Shown here one piece after another: positions 54,531-64,000 of a stretch of 64,000 nt of DNA. The stretch is taken from contig OZ024929.1 in assembly GCA_964017235.1 (NCBI GenBank), forward strand, positions 107,989,793 through 108,053,792, given 5' to 3'. A model generated the notes under the pieces. It made no database searches, was not told where the DNA came from, and was given only the letters and a program-made list of their open reading frames with translations. Positions within the stretch are counted from its first letter, which is position 1; every line of letters starts with the position of its first letter. Both the position numbers and the translations under genes were made by a program. The stretch is from Sabellastarte sp. h YS-2021. Its lineage: Eukaryota; Annelida; Polychaeta; Sabellida; Sabellidae.

Positions 54531-55050
54531 ACTTCCACTATATCACTATTTAAGGGCAACTGAAAGAAAGGAGTGGCTGACAGATTTACATATGAGGGAA
54601 GTTTCTGAGCTAATGAAGATGGCCAATGCACACATAGATGGGCTTCAGGATCCAATCCTGCAGATCAATCACACCTGGAAAAATCCCATCAGTGATTTTA
54701 TACAGATCTTCAACAAGGATGCTTGCCATTGGGTTACTGTCAGTTCAATAGGGATGCCAGAGGGATCAGTAGCAGTTTAGGATTTATTACATGGCACAAC
54801 ATTCTCCACAAGTTTTAAGTGAGATATAGCTTACTTTTGCCATCCTTCTGGTGATAAGCTCCTGCTCCACACCATGAATTTACAGAGGCAAAGGGATTCC
54901 TTCAGCTGTGGGATACATGCTGCTGCATTTGCCACATCCTTAGCCCACAGACAAGATCCATGTGAACTCGGATACTATGGTGCAGGCAAACATCTGAGGG
55001 ATGGTCTATGTAAAGGACAACTGATGCCATTTCCTGCTGATGTCAGTGTG
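54520..55050 (+). pseudogene. Ulp1/C48-type cysteine protease domain
   Basis: It resembles SUMO-protease folds: KDACHWVTVSS (catalytic His), DLLHG after a TAG (catalytic Asp, preceding Tyr lost), and QRDSFSCGIHAAAF (Gln and catalytic Cys). Stops at 54778 (TAG) and near 54820 (TGA) break the frame. Ulp1-type proteases occur in several eukaryotic DNA transposons, Ginger among them. Confidence 0.7.
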
Positions 55051-55083
55051 AACCACAAGAGGGTCATCTCGATTTTCATCCTG

Positions 55084-55227
55084 GAGATATTTTGTGTGTG
55101 TCGTGGTATAGATGATAGCTCCCCAATGATAGAATGCCAGAACTGTAACCAGTGATTTCATAGGGAATGTGTGCATACTGAGGACACTGAGGTGGAATGG
55201 CACTGTGGACAATGCAAACATGTGTAA
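55084..55227 (+). pseudogene. PHD finger at the end of the mobile gene
   Basis: It reads FCVCRGIDDSSPMIECQNCN, stop, FHRECV and then EWHCGQCKHV with a terminal TAA. The spacing matches the PHD Cys4-His-Cys3 pattern, and the stop TGA (55153) falls where PHD fingers have a conserved Trp. PHD fingers bind histone H3 tails and could guide integration. This is inference. Confidence 0.75.
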
Positions 55228-55799
55228 TTAAACAGTGAATGTAATTAACTTTATCATGTTAATTAGGTATACAGTTGATGTATGTAGGTAAAAGTTTTTG
55301 TATGCACTAATAAATGTTGTTATATGTTCTGTTCTATATATGTTTAACAATAAACCAAACGCAGTTCTAATAAATATATAAGTTTTTATTGTATTACAAC
55401 TGTTACACTTAAAAGCAACAAAACAAACCTGTTCACCAATGTCAAACTGGTGAGGTATCAAAACGGCAAGAGGAATAGTTGGCCATTTCGAAATGGCCAA
55501 ATCTATCACTTGGCCCGGCCATGAAATTTCATCACCTCACTTATAAACTGAAGTTAAATTACGATTAGTTTTGCCTTGGATGAATTGATTACATGACACA
55601 TTGTCACATGACTTATGGGAGTAGTATGGGGTATAATACCTCTCATGTTAGTGTTAAAATTAATCCTTTGACAAACATTTGCAAGAAATAAAGATAGGAC
55701 TTGTTTTAAACAAAAGTTTGATTTTTGTGACCACATTGAAGTGACACTGGACAAATGTGGGGGATATAGAGCAAATTGTAAACATTAAATCACTTCTAT

Positions 55800-55988
55800 A
55801 AAAAATTTAATTTTTTCAAAAGTAATCGAAGTGTATTCGTAAATGTAATCGAATACTTTTCAAAAAAGTAATCATAATCGTAATCGAATACTTTTGAAAA
55901 TGGTGTAATCATAATCGTATTCATAATCATGAAAATTGAAAGTATTCGTAATCGTATTCGAATACTTTTCAAAGTAATCGCCCCAGGT
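55800..55988. mobile_element. hAT-like end with TTCGAATACTTT repeats
   Basis: Many (G)TAATCGAATACTTTTCAAA motifs in a row end in AGTAATCGCCCCAGGTCTG, a hAT-style terminal sequence. The partner terminus was not found, so this is a fragment. Confidence 0.5.
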
Positions 55989-56104
55989 CTGCTTGGCCGT
56001 TACAAAATGGCCAAGCCATTTCTAAACCTTGCAAAGGTATCAAAACGGCCATGGCCATTTCGAAACGGCCAAAGCTTTTGAAACGGCAAGTCACACAGCC
56101 AATG

Positions 56105-56520
56105 TACAGGTTTTCGATATATTCACATTTTTGATCATTCAAACTTAAAGCTCACACTTCTGTTTCTGGATGATGTTTTCATAATATTTTTCAATGAATG
56201 CGCAGTCACACTGAACCAGAGACTTTGGCAATTTAATTTTGTTACTATGTGTCTGAAAATTTGTTTATGTTTGTTTCAATACTCCTTGAAGTCATACCTC
56301 TTTGGAAAAGCATATCCACCCTAAATTTCCAATCTCCTCCTGCCTTCTCTGCAGTGCTGACCCCTGCAATGTCTCTGGTTTATGAATATTGAGCAATGTT
56401 TTTGTGTGATGCGCCTTAGAGTCTGTCTTTTTGACAGAGATTAAGCGCTATAAAAGTGCTATTAGAATTAGATGTCTGTTTACATTGTCATATTGAAAAC
56501 CCGTCCATCGAGGATAATTG
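56105..56520. mobile_element. MITE with GTTTTCGATAT ends
   Basis: It starts TACAGGTTTTCGATATATTC and ends CATATTGAAAACCCGTCCATCGAGG. The first 150 bp are the diverged inverse of 57610-57770. A SINE-tail-like segment (56403-56475) sits inside. Confidence 0.6.
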
Positions 56521-56796
56521 ATCATCTTGTAACAAATCTTTCATCTTGTTGATCCCAATGAAAGTGGTGGTGTTAGGTGTCTGCATTTTCAAACCTAAGT
56601 TTGAACTTCTGTTGAAAAAAAAAATCTTAGAAGTCTAATGCAGCAGTTTTTGGTTTATTTACTTTATTAAGTCATATTTTTCAATGTACCTTAATATTAT
56701 GAGGTTGGTTTTAAATAATTTTATTCAGTGAGAACAAACGCTCTTTATTAGTCTCCTTTACTTAGTACGCTGAACTTATGCATACATAGACGTGGT

Positions 56797-57789
56797 TACC
56801 TCGGCTCTACTTTACTTGTGTGTAGAGCCGTGGAACGACCCCACATAGAACTGGAGATTTGCATAAAACACATATTCCACACAAATGTGTACAAACAACT
56901 GTTCCCTCAATTACTTTGTTATATTTCCTTCAACAGTCAACGTGCAAACACAGTTAACTAAAAATAAAAGACATTTCCTCATTTTCAATGTTTTTTGACC
57001 ATTTCTCTAAAAATTTGAAAATGTTCTTTTCTTATAAAAATTGTGTAAAATAGCATGTATTTTATACAAATGCTGTATTTACTGTGTCCTTAGCTTAATA
57101 TCAATTGATTTAGACCTGGTTACCTCGGCTCGACTTACTTGCGTGTAGAGCCGTGGCACGACCCCACATAAAACTGGAGATTTGCATAAAACACAAAATA
57201 CCATAAAAATTATACACACAACTGTTCCCACAACTATTTTGTCACATTAACCTTAACTGTCAGCCAACATGCAAACATATTTGACAAAAAAATAAATTAC
57301 ATTTCCTCATTTGCAATACTTTTTGGACCATTTCTCCAAAAATTTGAAAATGCTCTTTTGTTATAAAAGCTGTATAAAATGTCATATATATTATACACAT
57401 ATTGTATTTGTTATGTCCTTGGCTTAATATAAACTGCTTTTAAATATATCAAACCATTTTGAGTCATTTTATCAAGTTTTATTCAACAGAAAATTATTTT
57501 ATGCAAATCTCTAGTTTTATGTGGGGTGTGGGGTCGTGCCACGGGTCTACACACAAGTATCCATGATGGACGGGTTTTCGATATGACAACGTAAATGGAC
57601 ATTGCTGAATATCACAACCAACACAACCAACAATAATAAATCCTCAAATTCGCTGGTTCAATGTGACTGCATAGTCATTTTAAAATATTGTAAAAATGCC
57701 ATCCAAAAACAATGCTGAGAGTTTATATTTTAAATGATCGAAAACATGAATATATCGAAAACCGGTATCTATAAAGTAGAGCCGAGGTA
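56797..57789. mobile_element. Inverted-repeat element with internal duplication
   Basis: Left end TACCTCGGCTCTACTTTACT, right end the inverse AAAGTAGAGCCGAGGTA. A second left-type block starts at 57121, 324 bp on, and an inverse block is at 57495-57558. The right end is split by the TA-flanked MITE at 57560. Confidence 0.65.
57560..57771. mobile_element. Short MITE nested in the element above, likely TA target site
   Basis: TCCATGATGGACGGGTTTTC on the left, GAAAACCGGTATCTA on the right. Removing it restores the host's end sequence, with TA as the duplicated target, as in Tc1/mariner-type MITEs. Confidence 0.6.
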
Positions 57790-59042
57790 CTGTCTACTAA
57801 TGATAGAAACACCATAAGTGATTGACTTTATACATCGGCTTGGCAGGCCCCAAACAGAATAGACCTAGTTACTGTAAATATTAAAATTGGCAAAAGCACA
57901 ATATCACAGTTTGTCGGACATAAATTTACACGTTAAGGTCGTACAAACAGCCTTTAGGTGCCGTACACGAAATTCACCGCGAAAATATAAATGGAAGATA
58001 CTAAACTAATTGCAGTGCATACACGACAATACCGGTTAACGTCATTTTCAAAATTACCTCATAATTTGCTACTTTCAAGGCTACACACGTTTTCAGTTAC
58101 TCTGTTGTTATGTTACAGTTGTAACATACGGTATAAGTGCAAGTGTTTTTCTGTGGGAATTAACTCTTTCATATTTCAATACAGTGTATATTTTTCTAGG
58201 ATATTGTTTAAGTTATTTAAAAGCTAGGATTAAGATTATTATCAAATCATTATATCCATATAAAATCAACTACAAGTGGGATAATAATTACCACTGCTAT
58301 GCTATTGTATAACCCTGATATTGTTATCTAAACTAACAATATCACAAAAACTATTACGAAAACCATCAATACATCATTTCTAGAAAGGCATTCAGACTGG
58401 TAAAGCTTTACTTGGCAGAAATACATTGTGATAAATTGAAGTAGATTGGTAGGCTTTGGGGGAAATGCTGGTATGGTGGCGCAATATAAATATCCAAAAG
58501 AAGATCAATGTTTTAGTAGAATTGTAGGAAAAACTATTGCTAAAGTTAACTTCGGGTTTGTGGGTATGTGAAACTTGGTACTTCCAAGAAAATATTTTCA
58601 GGATTGCAATGTCATATTTTAATTGAGCAAGTGACACGGAATAACTAAGATTCAAAACCTGTGTTGAGGTTCTGTAAGCATTTAGCAGCAGTGTTAAATA
58701 TGCAGGGATATCTATATTTGTATAACTAAGCTTTTTATGACATTACAGAATAAAATGTGAATATTTGGAGGGTAAGTTATAACAAGTGCTGATATTTTGT
58801 ACATTGTTTTGAGTTTGCAAATGTAAGAAATTCTGACAGAGAAAAGCAAATTTGGACATGCTTGGAATCTGTCAGACAGGTATATAACCAGGGAATGTTG
58901 TAAGTAATCATATTACTTTGCCTACTTACATGTGTTTTCTTGTCTGTTCTGCTCTATATAATGTTCTGGAAAATGTCCCATCATCACAACATTTTATTTT
59001 ACTGGTAGTTTCAAATTGACTTATAAGCCCAATAGAGGGCTG

Positions 59043-59089
<47 letters not shown>

Positions 59090-59798
59090 TTGCTGTATTT
59101 ATTGTTTGTGTAAAATATATACATGTCACTATAATAAAATAAAAAAATAAATAGCTACTGAAATCAGACTATAAGCTATGGTGTATCAAAAACTTCAGAA
59201 ATCTAACAGCACCGTGGTAATAGGAATACCCTTTGAACGCAATACCTAAACTTCATCCTTAACAGTAAAACACTCTCAGTTGAAAAGCCTACCTTACACA
59301 CTAACCAGTAGAGATTGCAAAGGTCATTCTTATTACTATATGAAATAAGTTGGTAAGTCATCCTTTGTACTAGCGTGAACCTATAACACAGAACCAGATA
59401 CCAGTCTGTGGCTTTTGTAGTCATCCTTACTTCAAACTCTAACCAATGCAATGTAAACCAGTAGCTTATATACGAGGTAATGTGCACTAATTATAAAATA
59501 TTACGTGGAAAATAAACTGTATATTACCAAAAATTTAAAATTCTTGATTTGTTATTTGTGATATATAGACTGCACCCACATTTCCACTTAAAGTGATTTT
59601 TTACCACTGTAAGTACTACTGCTGAATTCCAATTTAGCTTTCTCACCGGACTGTTTCTACATAGCAGTATGGTGAGCTTGTCGCATAGGAAACTTTAAAA
59701 GTAATAACTTGGTTTGATTGTGGATTCCACAGTGCTATGTACCCTGTTTTGCTTTTGATATTTTGGCTTAAGTTATCGCCCGCACATAGTTTTCCAAA
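57790..59798. other. Intergenic stretch, no gene seen
   Basis: It is AT-rich, with no convincing splice-bounded coding run on either strand and only the TA microsatellite as structure. Confidence 0.5.
59045..59082. repeat. (TA)n microsatellite
   Basis: An uninterrupted TA run of about 38 nt. Confidence 0.95.
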
Positions 59799-59805
59799 TA
59801 TAAAA
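59799..59805 (+). promoter_or_regulatory. Candidate TATA box
   Basis: TATAAAA lies 55-61 nt upstream of an ATG in a good context (AACATGG) at 59860. The spacing would allow a start site near 59830. Inference from sequence only. Confidence 0.35.
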
Positions 59806-59859
59806 CGCGCCATAGTAGTACGCATTTTAGTTATATCCTTGATTCTAATGTAAACAAAC

Positions 59860-59917
59860 ATGGAGTCTCGTCGAGATAGGTGTTTGTTGTTTTTACTTTT
59901 ATGCATCTGCATACCAG
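59860..59917 (+). CDS. Possible signal-peptide first exon of a secreted or membrane protein
   Basis: MESRRDRCLLFLLLCICIP has charged n-region, a Leu/Cys-rich core and small residues at its end, as in a signal peptide. It ends CCAG|GTGATG, a workable donor. The next exons would lie past the satellite. No second exon was found in the window, so it may be chance. Confidence 0.35.
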
Positions 59918-60214
59918 GTGATGTAATATGATTATAATACATATAATGCATTTGCCTTAATTATAGCATGTATGAGTGTTAAAAAAGAAGCTAATAGTAA
60001 TTTTCCTTAAAAGTTTATGAGTGATGGTCAGCCAGGTGAAGGAAGTAAGGACATAAGCCAAATCACGGTTTCGTCTGTGCATGCTCATGCAAACGTCCTT
60101 GAAGGGTCAAGTGGGTAAAAACAAACGTAGGAAACGAAACCAGGAAGTGATTTTTAAATGGTGAAAAATGACAATAATATATGTTTCCTTAATTGGCACT
60201 TCCTAAAAGTTGGA

Positions 60215-60335
60215 CAAAAGCGGCGATTACATCGCCGCTTGGACTGATAGTGGCGACGTTAATTTTAATTGAGAAGAAAGGAGGAGGGGTAGATGGCCAG
60301 CGCCGACAGTCCAAGTAATGCGGCGATGGAGGGGG
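60215..60335. repeat. GCGGCGAT inverted block
   Basis: AGCGGCGATTACATCGCCGCT is a near-perfect hairpin. A looser inverse with CAGTCCAAG and GCGGCGATGG follows at 60307-60330. Probably a small MITE. Confidence 0.4.
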
Positions 60336-60493
60336 GGGGGAATGCAATGGCCCGGAGGTATCGCCGAGTATTATTGATTCGAGTGTATTATTGATTCTCG
60401 AGGTGGCGTTTTTTAGCGTTTATTATTCTTTTTCCGGTCCCGCCCACTCAGAATCGTCTGCTACTTTGTTTATTAACTTTACCCGTGTGAAGT

Positions 60494-60600
60494 TAGCCCA
60501 ATATTGGGCTAGCCTCATATTCGCCAATATGTTGCCAGCCCAATATTAGGCTAGCACAATATTGGGCTGGCCCAATATTGGGCTAGCGGAATATCCAGCC
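60494..60600. repeat. Cluster of AGCCCAATATTGGGCT palindromes
   Basis: One perfect 16 bp palindrome at 60495-60510 and three close variants within 107 bp, linked by CTAGC/GCTAG. See findings. Confidence 0.8.
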
Positions 60601-60669
60601 ATTAATATATATAGCCTAAAAAATAATATTACGCATAAAGGGGACAAAACATCCAAGTGTAAACCTTGT

Positions 60670-63600
60670 GGACCTAATTAAATATCCCACGCATGACCTT
60701 AATTAGCCCTATAGACACAACATGCCTCAGGGACAAAGTAATTTTGCAGTAACATGCCCTAGCTCTAACTTTGTGTCTAGGTATACCCTACCTGGTGTAC
60801 TTTGGTCCTCCAGTACTCACCAACAAGGCTTTGTGACACCCTAGAATCAGTGGCCCTGAATAGCCTACACATAGCCCTAATCAGTCCCATAGAGACAACA
60901 TGCCTCAGGGGCACAGTAATTTTGCAGTAACATGCCCCACCTCCAACATTGCTTCTAGATATACCCTACCTGCCATACTTTGGTTCCTACTACTCACAAA
61001 CAAGGCTTTGTGCCATCCTAGACTCAGTGGTCCTAAATAGCCCACACATAGCCCTAATCACTCCCATAGATACAACATGCCTCAGGGGCACAGTAATTTT
61101 GCAGTAACATGCCCCACCTCCAACTTTGTGTCTAGGTTTACACTACCTGTCATAATTTGGCCCTCCAGTACTCACAAACAGGGCTTTGTGCCACCCTAGA
61201 CTCGGTGGCCCTGAATAGCCCACACATAGCCCTAATTAGCCCCATAGAGACAACATGCCTCAGGGACAAAGTAATTTTGCAGTAACATGCCCCACCTCCA
61301 ATTTTGCTTCTAAATATACACTACCTGCCGTACTTTGGTCCTCTACTACTCACAAACAAGGCTTTGTGCCACCCTAGACTCAGTGGCCCTGAATAGCCCA
61401 CACATAGCCCTAATCAGACACACAGAGAGAACATGCCTCAGGGGCACAGTAATTTTGCAGTAACATGCCCCACCTCCAACTTTGCTTCTAGATATACCCT
61501 ACCTGCCGTACTTTAGTCCTCTACTACTCATACACAAGGCTTTGTGCCACCCTAGACTCAGTGGCCCTGAATAGCCCACACATAGCCCTAATCACCCCCA
61601 TAGAGACAACATGCCTCAGGGACAAAGTAATTTTGCAGTAACATGCCCCACCTCCAACTTTGCTTCTAGATATACACTACCTGCCGTACTTTAGTCCTCT
61701 ACTACTCACAAACAAGGCTTTGTGCCACCTTAGACTCAGTGGCCCTGAACAGCCACACATAGCCCTAATTAGAACCATAGAGACAACATGCCTCAGGGGC
61801 ACAGTAATTTTGCAGTAACATGCCCCACCTCCAATTATGCTTCTCAATACACACTACCTGCCGTACTTTGGCCCTGTGCTACTCACAAACAAGGCGTTGT
61901 GGCCACCCTAGACTCAGTGGCCCTGAATAGCCCACACATAGCCCTAATCAGACACACAGAGACAACATGCCTCAGTGGCACAGTAATTTTGCAGTAACAT
62001 GCCCCACCTCCAACTTTGCTTCTAAATATACACTACCTGCTGTACTTTGGTCCTGTACTACTTACAAACAAGGCTTTGTGCCACCCTAGACTCAGTGGCC
62101 CTGAATAGCCCACACATAGCCCTAATCAGCCCCATAAAGACAACATGCCTCAGGGACAAAGTAATTTTGCATGCCCCACCTCCAACGTTGCTTCTAAATA
62201 TACACTACCTGCCGTACTTTGGTCCTCTACTACTCACAAACAAGGCTTTGTGCCACCCTAGACTCAGTGGCCCCGAATAGCCCACACATAGCCCTAATTA
62301 GCCCCATAGAGACAACATGCCTCAGGGGCACAGTAATTTTGCAGTAACATGCCTCACCTCATACTTTGTGTCTAGGTTTACACTACCTGGAGTACTTTGG
62401 CCCTCCAGTACTCACAAACAAAACTTTGTGCCACTTTACACTCACTGGCCCTGAATAGCCCACACATAGCCCTTATTAGCCCCACAGAGAAAACATGCCT
62501 CAGGGGCACTGTAATTTTGCAGTAACATGCCCCACCTCATACTTTGCTTCTACATATACCCTACGTGCCGTACTTTAGTCCTCTACTACTCAGAAACGAG
62601 CCTTGTGCCACCTTAGACTCACTGGCCCTGAATAGCCCACACATAGCCCTAATTAGCCCCATAGTGAAAACATGCCTCAGGGGCACAGTAATTTTGCAGT
62701 AACATGCCTCACCTCGAACTTTGCTTCTAGAAATACTCTACCTGTCGTACTTTGGTCCTCTACTACTCACAAACAAGGCTTTGTGACACCCTAGACTCAG
62801 TGGCCCTGAATAGCCCACACATAGCCCTAATAACTCCCATAGAGAAAACATGCCTCAGGGGCACAGTAATTTTGCAGTAACATGCCCGACCTCCAACTGT
62901 GCTTCAAGATATACTCTACCTGTCGTACTTTGGTCCTCTACTACTCACAAACAAGGCTTTCTGCCACCCTAGACTCAGTGGCCCTGAATAGCCCACACAT
63001 AGCCCTAATCAGCCCCATAGAGACAACATGCCTCAGGGGTACAGTAATTTTGCAGTAACATGCCCCACCTCATACTTTGTTTCTAGATTTACCCTACCTG
63101 CCATACTTTGGTCCTCTACTACTCAGAAACAAGGCTTTGTGCCACCTTAGACTCACTGGCCCTGAATAGCCCACACATAGCCCTAATTAGCCCCATAGAG
63201 AAAACATGCCTCAGGGGCACAGTAATTTTGCAGTAACATGCCCCACCTCTAACTTTGCTTCTAGATATACCGATCTGTCATACTTTGGTCCTCTACTACT
63301 CACAAACAAGGCTTTGTGCCACCTTAGACTCACTGGCCCTGAATAGCCCACACATAGCCCTAATTAGCCCCATAGAGACAACATGCAATTTTGCAGTAAC
63401 ATGCCTCACCTCCAACTTTGCTTCTAGATATACCCTACCTACCGTAATTTGGCCCTCCAGTACTCACAAACAAGGCTTTGTGCCACCCTAGAATCAGTGG
63501 CCCTGAATAGCCCACATATAGCCCTGATAACTCCCATAGATACAACATGCCTCAGTGGCACATTAATTTTGCAGTAACATGCCTGACCTCCAACTTTGCT

Positions 63601-64000
63601 TCTAGATATACCTTACCTGCCATACTTTGGTCCTCTACTACTCACAAACAAGGCTTTGTGCCACCTTAGACTCAGTGGCCCTGAATAGCCCACACATAGC
63701 GCTAATAACTCCCATGTAGAAAACATGCCTCAGGTTCACAGTAATTTTGTAGTAACATGCCCCACCTCCAACTTTGCTTCTAGATATACCCTACCTGCTA
63801 TACTTTAGTCCTCTACTACTCATACACAAGGCTTTGTGCCACCCTAGACTCAGTGGCCCCGAAAAGCCCACACATAGCCATAATCACTCCCATAGATACA
63901 ACATGCCCCAGGGGCACAGTAATTTTGCAGTAACATGCCCCACCTCCAACTTTGCTTCTAGATATACCCTACCTGCCGTACTTTAGTCCTCTACTACTCA
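60670..64000. repeat. Satellite array, unit 178 bp, about 18-19 copies, runs off the window
   Basis: Units carry CATGCCTCAGGGGCACAGTA, CTGAATAGCCCACACATAGC, CTCACAAACAAGGCTTTGTG and ACTACCTGCCGTACTTTGG. The CATGCC starts step by 177-178 bp (60723, 60901, 61078, 61256, 61434). Two units have short deletions (62169 and 63387). Open frames in the array drift between copies and look non-coding. Confidence 0.95.

Noticed and set aside
59643-59951. 102-codon minus-strand frame over the putative signal exon
   Set aside because: No motif and no splice sites. The plus-strand reading has TATA box, start context and donor in order.
61788-63986. Several open frames of 69-78 codons in the satellite
   Set aside because: They follow the 178 bp period, shift with each unit's indels and have no conserved start or stop. 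They are by-products of the repeat.

Overview
The window looks like a nuclear genomic segment from an intron-rich, repeat-dense invertebrate animal. It is AT-rich, has GT-AG introns, and carries DIRS, L1/Tx1-like, hAT-like and Ginger-like elements plus several minisatellite and satellite families. A marine invertebrate, perhaps a mollusc, is my best guess. Nothing in the window fixes the species. There are no prokaryotic operons, rRNA genes or CRISPR arrays.

The only clear host gene runs on the minus strand across almost the whole window. It has at least 24 coding exons from an ATG at 52695 down to 132, and its 3' end lies off the left edge. I rebuilt the exons from splice sites and codon phase. 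The phase-consistent model totals 3198 nt, or 1066 codons. Exons 22-23 encode a degenerate XPF/ERCC4-type nuclease fold, so I call the gene a likely orthologue of the meiotic crossover factor SHOC1 (ZIP2-like). Two junctions (exons 7/8 and 14/15) are uncertain, and one intron uses a GC donor.

Intron 16 is about 23 kb because it holds a 22 kb composite element. The host is a DIRS-type tyrosine-recombinase retrotransposon (12640-34645, minus-oriented). It has inverted terminal repeats, an internal complementary region that reproduces the joined element ends, gag, RT/RNase H/methyltransferase-like and recombinase genes. A plus-strand L1/Tx1-like LINE with an 8 bp target duplication and poly(A) tail split the recombinase gene. 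That LINE was itself hit by a 389 bp hAT-like MITE and by a minisatellite-bearing element. The DIRS gag gene was split by a 4.8 kb hAT-like element (TSD GGTCGGTC), which holds another minisatellite-bearing element.

The other introns contain a 170 bp tandem array (7.3-9.25 kb), hAT-like and palindromic MITEs, a 392 bp hAT MITE with an exact 8 bp TSD, two more minisatellite elements (37.1-38.6 kb and 42.6-45.6 kb), and a TIR element with a near-perfect 34 bp palindrome (47.5-48.4 kb).

Upstream of the host gene (53-60.6 kb) lies a decayed plus-strand mobile gene coding for an integrase, an E/V/P-rich linker, a Cys-rich motif, a Ulp1-type protease and a PHD finger. This combination is reminiscent of Ginger elements. 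It is followed by inverted-repeat MITEs and a possible TATA box plus signal-peptide first exon of a second gene at 59799-59917. The right edge (60.67-64.0 kb) is a satellite array with a 178 bp period that runs off the window.
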